Source: DATAPD01 sp036265385
GTDB taxonomy: Bacteria > Acidobacteriota > Terriglobia > Terriglobales > Acidobacteriaceae
Assembly: GCA_036265385.1 (NCBI GenBank)
Contig: DATAPD010000063.1
Span: 1 to 52,060, forward strand
DNA: 52,060 nt
Reading direction: 5' to 3'
Part shown: positions 1-7,386 of the stretch, in pieces
How the letters are laid out: each line of letters begins with the position of its first letter
Numbering within the stretch: position 1 is the first letter of the stretch
Notes under the pieces: generated by a model
Seen by the model: only the letters and a program-made list of their open reading frames with translations
Database searches by the model: none
What the model was told of the DNA's origin: nothing
Program-made: the position numbers and the translations under genes

Positions 1-1639
1 CTGCGCGGTGAGCACCCATGAGCGGGAATGAAGTTTGCGCGTGATCGAATTTCGAGAGTTCTTTCCAGCTTTTCGTCGTATGGCAAGCCGCACAGCCCAG
101 CTGCTTACCATCCGAGCCCAAAAGTTCCATGCGTTTCTTGAACTGGTCTCGATGTGGATTCTGGTGGCATCTCGTGCAAGAAAGATCATCGAAGTGGTAC
201 ACGGCATCGGTTTCGATCGATGGTTTCATCTCGGCTGAATTGTTGTGGCATTCAACGCATGGAATCGCGAGGTGTCCCCCCGTCAGCACAAACCGTGTCT
301 CCTTGTGCCGAGCCAGTGAAAATGTCGAGGGCTTGTAACCCTGCAACGTGTGACAGTCTTCGCACTTGTTCCAGTGCGGCGCTGCGGCGAATTGCCCCTG
401 GTGCTCGTCTCGATGACAATCGATACAGCGCTGAAATTTAATCTTGAATTGCGTGTCTTTTCCTTTGGGAATATGACATTGCGCGCATTCAAGAGCCGCA
501 TGCTTGCCTTGCAGAGGGTAAAGCGTGGCAGCGTGATTTTGGACTGTAAATTTGGAAGGCTTCCAACCATCTACCGAGTGACAAGCTGCGCACTCTGCAC
601 CGCCCGCGCGTTTTGCGAATTGCCCCTGGTGCGGGTCTGGTTTGTGACAGTCCATGCACTTTCCGAACACGATCGGCCTTTTGAAATCACCATTCCAATG
701 ACACTGCCCGCAGTTCACCATTTGATGTTTTCCAAGCAGAGGAAATTTCGTTTTGGAATGATCGAAACTACTTCCAAGCTGGCTGGCTAACACTTTTTTC
801 CAGCCGCTTGTGTTGTGGCACGATTGGCAGCTTTGTTGGAATGTTCCCTTGTGTGGATCCGAGTGACAGTCATTGCATTTGGCGAACGGAATTCCAGCAA
901 AGCGCGCTTTTCCCCCGGCATCCGACGTGTGGCACTTCTCGCACTTCACCTGTGCGTGTAGCCCCGTGAGCGGGTAACGAGTTTTCGAATGGTCAAATTT
1001 TGACGCTACATTCTTCCAGTCTTGGAAGTTGTGACACTGTGCGCAGTTGGGTCCCAAGCGGCCCTTGTGTGCGTCCTCATGACAGGTGATGCAGTTTGGC
1101 GACAACCCCAGGAATGTGCGAGAGAAATCTTTCGTCTTAATTGCCGATCGTTCAGCAGGTGAGATGTGTTGCGCGGTGTGGCACTTCTCACAAGATGGTC
1201 CCGCGTGCTTGCCTTCGAGGAGATACCCTGCTTGACGGTGATCAAACTTTGCGGGATCCCACTTGATAAGCGGGAACTCGCGTCCGTTATGTTCCGAGTG
1301 GCATCTGGCACAATCCTGACTGGAGCCCGCTTGCTTCATGAAAGAAGCGTGTGCTCCTCGCCGGGCATTGATCCGGGAAGCAATCTCTCCGTGGCAATCA
1401 AGACACTTGAAAGCAGCTTCACCGCCTCCGAACTTGTGGCAGGTACTGCATTGAGCGGTACCATCGAGACTCTGGTGTGCTCTCGAAAGAGGCCCTGGTG
1501 ATATCTGGGCAGCTGCCGCGATGACACCCAATATGGCGACGCAACCTACAACGGCGGCGCTGAAGAGCCGGATCACGACGCCCACTAAGCAATCGTTTCG
1601 CCGTTGCACCTGATCGGGCACTCCTGATGCATGCTCCAT
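1..1639 (-). CDS. Multiheme c-type cytochrome, 18 CxxCH motifs (3' partial)
   Basis: Open minus-strand frame running off the left edge, so the C-terminus is missing; about 546 residues are visible. I count 18 CxxCH heme-attachment motifs, for example at about 79-93, 578-592, 928-942, 1178-1192 and 1433-1447; the eight I checked base by base are all in this frame. Many sit in a repeated module: CxxCH, a Trp, then Phe-Asp-His, a Phe-Pro-Leu or similar stretch, Gly-x-His and the next CxxCH. The FDH and GxH histidines are plausible distal heme ligands. Near the N-terminus, after about 16 residues, is one hydrophobic segment (VVIRLFSAAVVGCVAILGVI), a signal peptide or anchor. Start chosen at the first ATG of the frame, with a weak purine-rich RBS; a GTG ten codons later is possible. 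Likely a periplasmic or surface electron carrier. Multiheme identity is certain; the exact family is not assigned. Confidence 0.9.
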   Translation of the reverse strand, partial: MEHASGVPDQVQRRNDCLVGVVIRLFSAAVVGCVAILGVIAAAAQISPGPLSRAHQSLDGTAQCSTCHKFGGGEAAFKCLDCHGEIASRINARRGAHASFMKQAGSSQDCARCHSEHNGREFPLIKWDPAKFDHRQAGYLLEGKHAGPSCEKCHTAQHISPAERSAIKTKDFSRTFLGLSPNCITCHEDAHKGRLGPNCAQCHNFQDWKNVASKFDHSKTRYPLTGLHAQVKCEKCHTSDAGGKARFAGIPFAKCNDCHSDPHKGTFQQSCQSCHNTSGWKKVLASQLGSSFDHSKTKFPLLGKHQMVNCGQCHWNGDFKRPIVFGKCMDCHKPDPHQGQFAKRAGGAECAACHSVDGWKPSKFTVQNHAATLYPLQGKHAALECAQCHIPKGKDTQFKIKFQRCIDCHRDEHQGQFAAAPHWNKCEDCHTLQGYKPSTFSLARHKETRFVLTGGHLAIPCVECHNNSAEMKPSIETDAVYHFDDLSCTRCHQNPHRDQFKKRMELLGSDGKQLGCAACHTTKSWKELSKFDHAQTSFPLMGAHRA

Positions 1640-1981
1640 CGGAGAATTTCCATCCAGTAATCGCTCGGTCCGGAGTTTAGCAACGGCAATTCATCTGCAG
1701 TAGTGATCGAAAGTACTCTTCCGGTTCGGCATTCGTTCGTGTCGGGGCGGGATGGGAACGAGACAACTATCAAGCGAGAAGCGAGTTGCAATGAACGCAA
1801 ATTTACTGACTCGACAAGGGTTAGATCACTGACATCCGGCCAGACGTCGTGGTAGGGTGCCGATCGAGTGGGTTATAGACAGAAAGGCCGTTCAAAAAAC
1901 TGTCGCCTCAGCAGATGACCGTTCAGGATTTTGTACGGCCATGCATGACTGCATCACGCTTGAGTCGCAAAGGGAACTCTA
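1640..1981. other. Divergent intergenic region
   Basis: 342 bases between the cytochrome (minus) and the response regulator (plus). I see no convincing gene. A 71-codon minus frame here overlaps the cytochrome start and has no recognisable features. No GG-N10-GC sigma-54 site was found. It should hold both promoters. Confidence 0.5.
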
Positions 1982-3391
1982 ATGGGGCGCATTCTCGTCG
2001 TTGATGACGAACCTAACATGAGGCGAATTTTGGCCTCACACCTTCGACAGGATAAGCATGAAGTGATGGAAGCCAGCGGTGTCGATGCGGCACGGTCGAT
2101 GCTCTCGGCACACGACTTCGATGTGATTTTTACCGACCAGCGAATGCCGGACGGCGATGGGCTGGAGGTACTCGCGGCCGTCAAGGATATCAATCCCACG
2201 GTCTCAGTCGTTTTCCTGACCGCCATCGCCACGATTCAACTGGCGGTCGAGAGCATGCGTCAGGGCGCATTCGACTTTCTTACCAAACCTTTTCAAGCCG
2301 GTGTGGTGTGTGCTGCTGCCAATCGTGCCTTCGAACGCACGCGTCTGTTGCGTGAAAACGACTTGCTGAAAGGTACGGTCGTCCGTCTCGAAGGAGCAAA
2401 CGAACTTTATGGCGACAGCGCCGCAATGCAGGACGTTCGTCAAAAGATAGCCCGCGTGGCCCCCACCAATGCGACTGTATTGGTCACAGGCGAAACCGGA
2501 ACTGGAAAAGAATTGGTGGCCCGCGCGATTCATCGCAACAGCACGCGTGCGAATCGGCCGTTTGTTGCAGTGAATTGTGCAGCGTTCACCGAAACTCTTC
2601 TCGAGAGCGAGTTATTTGGACACGAGAAGGGCGCATTCACAGGTGCGGATCGGATACGGCAGGGGCTATTTGAAGCAGCTCACGAAGGTACGTTGTTTCT
2701 AGACGAAGCAGGAGAGATGTCCCCGGCGGCACAAGCCAAGCTTCTACGTGTGCTGACCGATGGCCAGGTTGTGCGCATTGGTTCCGTGAAATCGCGCACC
2801 GTCGATGTACGTGTGCTCGTCGCCACCCACAGGGACCTGCAGCAGCGCGTCAAAGAAGGTCTGTTCCGAGACGACCTTTACTATCGTCTGGCGGTCGTTC
2901 CCATTTATATCCCGCCGCTTCGCGAACGGCGGGAAGATATCCGCGGTCTCTGTGAACTTTTGAGCCAGCAGGTCGCTGCTGAACTGAAGTTAGCTCCGCG
3001 AGCATTGACAGAAGAAGCCATCGAGAACCTGGTTCGGTATGACTTTCCGGGGAATGTCCGCGAGATGCGCAACTTAATCGAACGCGCCTATATTCTCTCG
3101 GGTCGCGAAGAAATCGGAGCTGAGCATTTTCCCGTTTCACAGGGAAACGACGGTCACGGTGCCTCTGTCACGACGATGACTCAAGCATTTGTCCAGCCCA
3201 TGGCCGAAATTGTGCAGACACACTTTGATTTAACTGCGTTGCTGGAAAGCACGGAGAAGGACCTGATTCTTCGAATGCTGACCAGAACTGGCGGGGCACA
3301 AGCCGAAGCCGCGCGGCGCATGGGATTATCACGCAGCGCGTTGGCATACAAGCTGAACAAATATGGAATCAAGGTAACGTCCGACTCCTGA
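1982..3391 (+). CDS. Sigma-54-dependent response regulator, NtrC family
   Basis: 469 residues in the classic three-domain order. The receiver domain (about 1-120) has acidic pocket D8/D9, phosphoacceptor D52 in FTDQRMPDGDG and K102. The AAA+ sigma-54 activation domain (about 142-375) has Walker A GETGTGKE at 170-177, the GAFTGA loop at 218-223 that contacts sigma-54, and Walker B LFLDEAG. The C-terminal FIS-type helix-turn-helix (about 435-465) reads AEAARRMGLSRSALAYKL. The start is supported by AAGGGA just upstream of ATG. It activates transcription from -24/-12 promoters once phosphorylated. The sensor kinase directly downstream (21 bp) is its probable partner. It does not resemble the PrsR receiver sequences as I recall them, so a link to the PEP-CTERM gene at 15742 is only possible, not shown. 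Confidence 0.95.
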   Translation: MGRILVVDDEPNMRRILASHLRQDKHEVMEASGVDAARSMLSAHDFDVIFTDQRMPDGDGLEVLAAVKDINPTVSVVFLTAIATIQLAVESMRQGAFDFLTKPFQAGVVCAAANRAFERTRLLRENDLLKGTVVRLEGANELYGDSAAMQDVRQKIARVAPTNATVLVTGETGTGKELVARAIHRNSTRANRPFVAVNCAAFTETLLESELFGHEKGAFTGADRIRQGLFEAAHEGTLFLDEAGEMSPAAQAKLLRVLTDGQVVRIGSVKSRTVDVRVLVATHRDLQQRVKEGLFRDDLYYRLAVVPIYIPPLRERREDIRGLCELLSQQVAAELKLAPRALTEEAIENLVRYDFPGNVREMRNLIERAYILSGREEIGAEHFPVSQGNDGHGASVTTMTQAFVQPMAEIVQTHFDLTALLESTEKDLILRMLTRTGGAQAEAARRMGLSRSALAYKLNKYGIKVTSDS

Positions 3392-3411
3392 TTCCCAAGA
3401 TTGGCATGTAG

Positions 3412-5280
3412 ATGGCAACTGGAGATAGAGAATGGCGTGGCGTGTGGGCTACCGTAGCGCTTGCCTGCATGCTGTCTATCGTGGTCGCTCTTCTGACCCT
3501 GCTTCCCTTTGTTCGTGAGGCTCAAGTCCGGTTGACCGATACGTTGTTCTGGATTGCACCGTCGCCTTCCACCCGTGCTCCCATTGTCATTGTCACGATT
3601 GATGAGCAAAGTCTGGAACGCTACGGGCGGTGGCCATGGTCGCGTACTCGAGTCGCGGAACTATTGGATAACATCAGCTCGGCAAGTCCGAACGTGGTGG
3701 GCTTGGACATATTGTTGTCCGAGCCTCAATCGATCGCATCCGACGAAGCTTTCAGGTCTGCGCTTCTGCACAATAAAAAGACGGTTCTGGTCGACAAAAT
3801 CGGAATTCTGCCTTCAGGCCCGCAATGGATCGAGCCACTTCCGCAGTTTGCAGACAGTGCTATTGCGATCGGCCACACGCATGCCGTTCTCGATGTGGAT
3901 GGAATCTGCCGTCGATTCCAACCCGTCGAGTTGTCGCCGAGTGGTGAACGTTACGCATTTGCCATCGAAGTTGCCAAGCATGTTGAGCCAGCGTCTGCAG
4001 CGCGTTTTATGGAGCTTTACCAGCCAGCGGTTCAGCAAAAGAGCTCGAATGTCTTGAAACTACAGCCCGCAATGGTGCGCATCCCTTTCCGTTCGGACGC
4101 CTTCGAAATGGTTCGAGCCTCCGACGTATTGGAAAAACGCGGGCTCGAAAGGACGAAGAACCACGCCGTGCTAGTTGGGTTTGGCCCCACCGATATCGGA
4201 GATCGAGTTGTTACGCCTCTTTCCACCGAGTTGCCGGTGCCGGGTGTCCAAGTTCATGCGCAGATTCTGGACGCCATCCTCACAGGTCGATACCTGCGTG
4301 AGAGTCCCTGGTGGTTCTCCGCTATTTTGCTGCTTGCAGCTTGCGCAGGAATCGTACTCACTTCTCGACGTTGGCGTGGGCTCGCTTCTCTGATCACACT
4401 CCCGACAATGATGGCTATGGTGTACATCGTCGGTCTGACAATTTTCGTTTTCTTTTCGGTAATCCTGCCAATCGGCCCAATCATGCTGGGAGTCGTGCTT
4501 GGTCCAATACTGGTTTCCACCGTTGATCTTGCTCTTGTCGAACGAAGCGTGGGGCGACAACTCGATAGCCTTCAATCCCTGCTCGGAAAAACTAATTCGC
4601 CTGACGATCCGGATTCGAAAACACTGGATCTCACCCTCCGGATCAACGCCTTAGGAGAGCTGCAGACAAGACTTGGCTCGAGATATGAACTTTATGAGGC
4701 TTTGCTCGAAGCCACCCAGGATGCGATCGCCATCTTCGACGACTCCGGCGACCTTCTGTTGACGAATAAAGCTTTCGCCATGATCTTGGGGGTCCGTCCT
4801 GGTAATCGGCTAACTTTATCTGCCCTGCGTTCGCAACTCGTCGATAACCCCGAAGTGCCTGCTTCTTCCAAGGAGTCACAAAAAGAGCAAGAAGTTTTCG
4901 TCGGACATGACCTATACCTGATGCGCACTGGGCCACTGCCATATACGTCCTTGTCACCGCGCGGCGGCACCATTGTGACCCTCAGCAGTTTGCGGAATCG
5001 CGTCGAAAGAGACCGTGCTCGATCGGAGGCGTTGGGCTTTATCACCCACGAACTAAGAACACCATTAGCGGCTATCCAAGGTTTTGCGGAACTCATTATG
5101 CACGATCCTGTCGCGTCCACAGCAGAAGGGGCCCCTGAAACAATCTATCGAGAGAGTCAGCGCCTCCTGGCTTTGATCGGCAGTTATCTCGACGTTCTCC
5201 GACTCGACGCGGGAGCGAAGCCTATCGCATCCCACGTCATCGATCTTGAAGGCTGGTGGAACAGGTCCTCGCCATATTGA
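3412..5280 (+). CDS. CHASE2 sensor histidine kinase, sensor plus HisKA part
   Basis: 622 residues. An N-terminal membrane helix (about 12-35) is followed by an extracytoplasmic CHASE2 domain (about 40-300) containing the typical PIVIVTIDEQSLERYGRWPW stretch. Then come further membrane helices (about 302-375), a PAS-like region (about 425-530) and a HisKA dimerisation domain with phospho-acceptor H546 in FITHELRTPLAAIQGF. The reading frame ends before the ATP-binding domain, which continues in the -1 frame from 5256. The two frames overlap by 25 bp. This is either a disabling or programmed frameshift, a sequencing error, or a genuine two-polypeptide kinase. It lies directly after the NtrC-type regulator and before a FecR gene, a common CHASE2/FecR pairing. 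The RBS in front of the ATG is weak. Confidence 0.85.
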   Translation: MATGDREWRGVWATVALACMLSIVVALLTLLPFVREAQVRLTDTLFWIAPSPSTRAPIVIVTIDEQSLERYGRWPWSRTRVAELLDNISSASPNVVGLDILLSEPQSIASDEAFRSALLHNKKTVLVDKIGILPSGPQWIEPLPQFADSAIAIGHTHAVLDVDGICRRFQPVELSPSGERYAFAIEVAKHVEPASAARFMELYQPAVQQKSSNVLKLQPAMVRIPFRSDAFEMVRASDVLEKRGLERTKNHAVLVGFGPTDIGDRVVTPLSTELPVPGVQVHAQILDAILTGRYLRESPWWFSAILLLAACAGIVLTSRRWRGLASLITLPTMMAMVYIVGLTIFVFFSVILPIGPIMLGVVLGPILVSTVDLALVERSVGRQLDSLQSLLGKTNSPDDPDSKTLDLTLRINALGELQTRLGSRYELYEALLEATQDAIAIFDDSGDLLLTNKAFAMILGVRPGNRLTLSALRSQLVDNPEVPASSKESQKEQEVFVGHDLYLMRTGPLPYTSLSPRGGTIVTLSSLRNRVERDRARSEALGFITHELRTPLAAIQGFAELIMHDPVASTAEGAPETIYRESQRLLALIGSYLDVLRLDAGAKPIASHVIDLEGWWNRSSPY

Positions 5281-5726
5281 AACCCATGGCAGGATCGGCT
5301 GGGATGGCTCTGGTTGCATACGTACCAGAGCCGATTACTTTTGTCGGCGACGCGCCACTGATCAGCGGAGCAGTGCTGAACCTCGTGAGCAATGCGATCA
5401 AGTACGGCCGTCCGCAGACAGAAGTTCGCATAACTTGTTCGCAAGCGGAAAACCATGTCGTGATTTCCGTTCAGAATGAAGGCATGTCAGTGTCATCGGC
5501 TGAAATTCCTCGCCTATTCGACGCATACTACCGCGCGCCCAGCGTCGAATCAGGACAAAACGGTTGGGGGCTGGGTTTGGCCTTCGTAAAAAGAATCGCA
5601 GAGAAGCATGGAGGCTGGGTCAGAGCAGAGAGTCAAGATCGCGTGATGATCTTTCAGATCCATCTGCCGAACTCTGCAGGCACGATTGAGGTGGGAGAGC
5701 AGCATGAAAAGGTTCGGATCCATTAG
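5256..5726 (+). CDS. Histidine kinase ATPase domain, second part of the CHASE2 kinase
   Basis: 156 residues that make up a HATPase_c domain. The N box is NLVSNAIKYG, followed by a degenerate D box (VISVQNEGMSV, Asn in place of the usual Asp-x-Gly), then FDAYYRAP and the G box GWGLGLAFVKRIAEKHGG. It continues the preceding kinase in the -1 frame and would follow HisKA exactly where a normal kinase does. If translated separately it would start at GTG 5256, with GAAGG about five bases upstream, so coupled re-initiation is conceivable. No slippery heptamer of the A-AAA-AAG type is visible in the overlap. It overlaps the FecR gene start by 23 bp. Confidence 0.75.
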   Translation: MEQVLAILKPMAGSAGMALVAYVPEPITFVGDAPLISGAVLNLVSNAIKYGRPQTEVRITCSQAENHVVISVQNEGMSVSSAEIPRLFDAYYRAPSVESGQNGWGLGLAFVKRIAEKHGGWVRAESQDRVMIFQIHLPNSAGTIEVGEQHEKVRIH

Positions 5727-6429
5727 CTCTGCAACGATTTTATTCTTATTGATCGCAGTCGCTGGAGGACAGACGCCCGAGACGATTGTTCTCACGCTTG
5801 GTTCGGCGAAAGTGGCGGAGTCGAAAGGAAAGGTCACTCTGCAATCCCCGAAGGGAGAACCGATCGAAGTCAAGAGCGGAATCGAGCTCGAGCCGGAAAC
5901 CTCCATCGAAACTGGAAACGGGAGTCTTCTTCTTGATCTCTCGGATGGCTCGCAAGTACTGGTGAAATCAAAGACTCGGGTGGTGCTCAAGAGCCCTGAG
6001 ACTGGGCCCCGCTACTACTTCGAGCTTCTGGTCGGGAAAGTATTGACCAAGATTCAGAAACGTCTTAGCAACACTCCCTCTTTCCGGATGGGTACACCTA
6101 CCGCGGTGATCACCGTGCGAGGCACACGCTTTGAAGTCGAGGTAAATAAAGAGAACAGAACATTCGTTGAGGTGTATGAAGGCGTTGTAGAGGTACTGGG
6201 GATGCGCTCAGGCACGGCACCCGTTCTGATACGTCCAGGATATTCAACTTGGATCCGACGCGGTCAAGAGCCGGAACAACCTCGAAATTGGCGTAATGAT
6301 TCCTCGCGCGAAGATGATGATCGAGGCGGTTTTGGACGTACCCCTGCTGAGCGCGACGATCGATCCAATAGTCCTGGCTCTGACAGTACCCGCACGGATT
6401 CAGAAGGAGATCGGGAGCCACACCCCTAG
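5704..6429 (+). CDS. FecR-domain secreted protein
   Basis: 241 residues from ATG 5704, preceded by GAGGTGGGAG; an in-frame start 18 bases upstream lies inside the kinase gene and is less likely. A signal peptide (MKRFGSISSATILFLLIAVAGG) is followed by a FecR domain (about 30-175): LEPETSIETGNGSLLLDLSDG, then FRMGTPTAVITVRGTRFEVEV. The last 60 residues are an Arg/Asp/Ser-rich disordered tail. The FecR fold is often found in periplasmic sensing or envelope proteins next to CHASE2 kinases, so a role in the same signalling unit is inferred. It is not accompanied by an ECF sigma factor or TonB receptor here. Confidence 0.85.
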   Translation: MKRFGSISSATILFLLIAVAGGQTPETIVLTLGSAKVAESKGKVTLQSPKGEPIEVKSGIELEPETSIETGNGSLLLDLSDGSQVLVKSKTRVVLKSPETGPRYYFELLVGKVLTKIQKRLSNTPSFRMGTPTAVITVRGTRFEVEVNKENRTFVEVYEGVVEVLGMRSGTAPVLIRPGYSTWIRRGQEPEQPRNWRNDSSREDDDRGGFGRTPAERDDRSNSPGSDSTRTDSEGDREPHP

Positions 6430-6754
6430 GTCCCGCTTTTGCCGCGGGGACAAATTGCCTAGTCTCAGGTGACGACAGATGCCACGGAGCTCTATGGTTT
6501 GCACGGCTTGAACTTCAGACTAAGGCGGGTGCCCAGCATCGAGAAATGCCAGAACTCTTCCGAACGCTTGCAGTTCTTCTTACGCTTAACGTGTGCCCCG
6601 CCGGCAATACCCGCCATCGAGTCAAGGTGTGGCCTAAACTTCTGAAGAAGGCAGCCATCCATGCTGGTTAGAAGGCAACATTCCCGGTGCCTCAAACGTC
6701 CAAAAGGATGAAGCGGGCAGCTGTAAAAACAACGCCCTTAAGCTGAGAGGAAAT
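6430..6754. other. Intergenic, no gene seen
   Basis: 325 bases between the FecR and BON genes. A 67-codon minus frame (6492-6695) has no RBS or recognisable motif. It probably carries the promoter of the BON gene. Confidence 0.45.
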
Positions 6755-7339
6755 ATGACTTACACCATGAGGCTTTCATTCATGGCATGCATTAGCGCCG
6801 CGTTGATATGCCTGGCTGCAAGTGCGCAAACCGCGCAATCCACACAGAGCATGCAACCAGGAGCTTTGAACGAAAAGAGTGTCGATCGCATCGTTCGGGA
6901 AGTTCATCACGAACTCGTCATGCTGCCGTTCTACGGCGTCTTCGATAACCTCAGTTACTCCGTTGCGCCCGATGGTACGGTCACTCTGATGGGGCAGGTC
7001 TCTCGTCCGACGCTGAAGTCGGACGCTGAGAACGTTGTGAAGAAGATCGAGGGCGTTAATAGAGTCACAAACAATATTGAGGTACTACCGACGTCGCCGA
7101 TGGACGACCGCATTCGACTTGCGGTTTATAGAGCGATCTTCGGAAATGAAGCCCTCAACCAATATCAGATGAGGGCTGTTCCCCCGATTCACATCATCGT
7201 CAACAACGGAAAAGTCACGCTCGAAGGAGTTGTTGCGCGAGCCATGGATAAACAGATCGCAGGTGTACAGGCAAACTCGGTGCCTGGAGTCTTCGCAGTG
7301 ACAAATAATCTCAAGGTTGAAGAAGACGAGAAAAAGTGA
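6755..7339 (+). CDS. BON-domain periplasmic protein
   Basis: 194 residues. The start is well supported by GAGAGGAAAT directly before ATG. A signal peptide (MRLSFMACISAALICLAASAQ) is followed by two BON domains (about 45-110 and 118-190). Each ends in the typical VEGVxxVxNN pattern: VTLMGQVSRPTLKSDAENVV then GVNRVTNNIEVL, and VTLEGVVARAMDKQIAG then GVFAVTNNLKV. BON domains bind membranes or other envelope components and occur in OsmY-type stress proteins. The gene stands alone and ends at a terminator hairpin. Confidence 0.88.
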   Translation: MTYTMRLSFMACISAALICLAASAQTAQSTQSMQPGALNEKSVDRIVREVHHELVMLPFYGVFDNLSYSVAPDGTVTLMGQVSRPTLKSDAENVVKKIEGVNRVTNNIEVLPTSPMDDRIRLAVYRAIFGNEALNQYQMRAVPPIHIIVNNGKVTLEGVVARAMDKQIAGVQANSVPGVFAVTNNLKVEEDEKK

Positions 7340-7348
7340 AAGTACCAC

Positions 7349-7386
7349 GCCCAGCCGTTCAATGCGGCCGGGCCATTCCTTTTTCT
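7349..7386 (+). terminator. Rho-independent terminator of the BON gene
   Basis: GCCCAGCCG (7349-7357) pairs with CGGCCGGGC (7365-7373), nine positions with one mismatch and a 7-base loop. It is followed by a T-rich run (7374-7386). It overlaps the stop of the convergent M28 peptidase. Confidence 0.7.

Noticed and set aside
1..1600. CRISPR-like or tandem DNA repeats
   Set aside because: The recurring GTGRCA...GCA words are CxxCH codons of the multiheme cytochrome at irregular spacing; no CRISPR array is visible in the window.
1585..1800. 71-codon minus-strand gene upstream of the cytochrome
   Set aside because: Overlaps the cytochrome start in another frame, with no RBS or motif.
3402..3418. 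Sigma-54-like GG-N10-GC before the CHASE2 kinase
   Set aside because: It overlaps the start codon and lacks TTGC at -12; judged coincidental.
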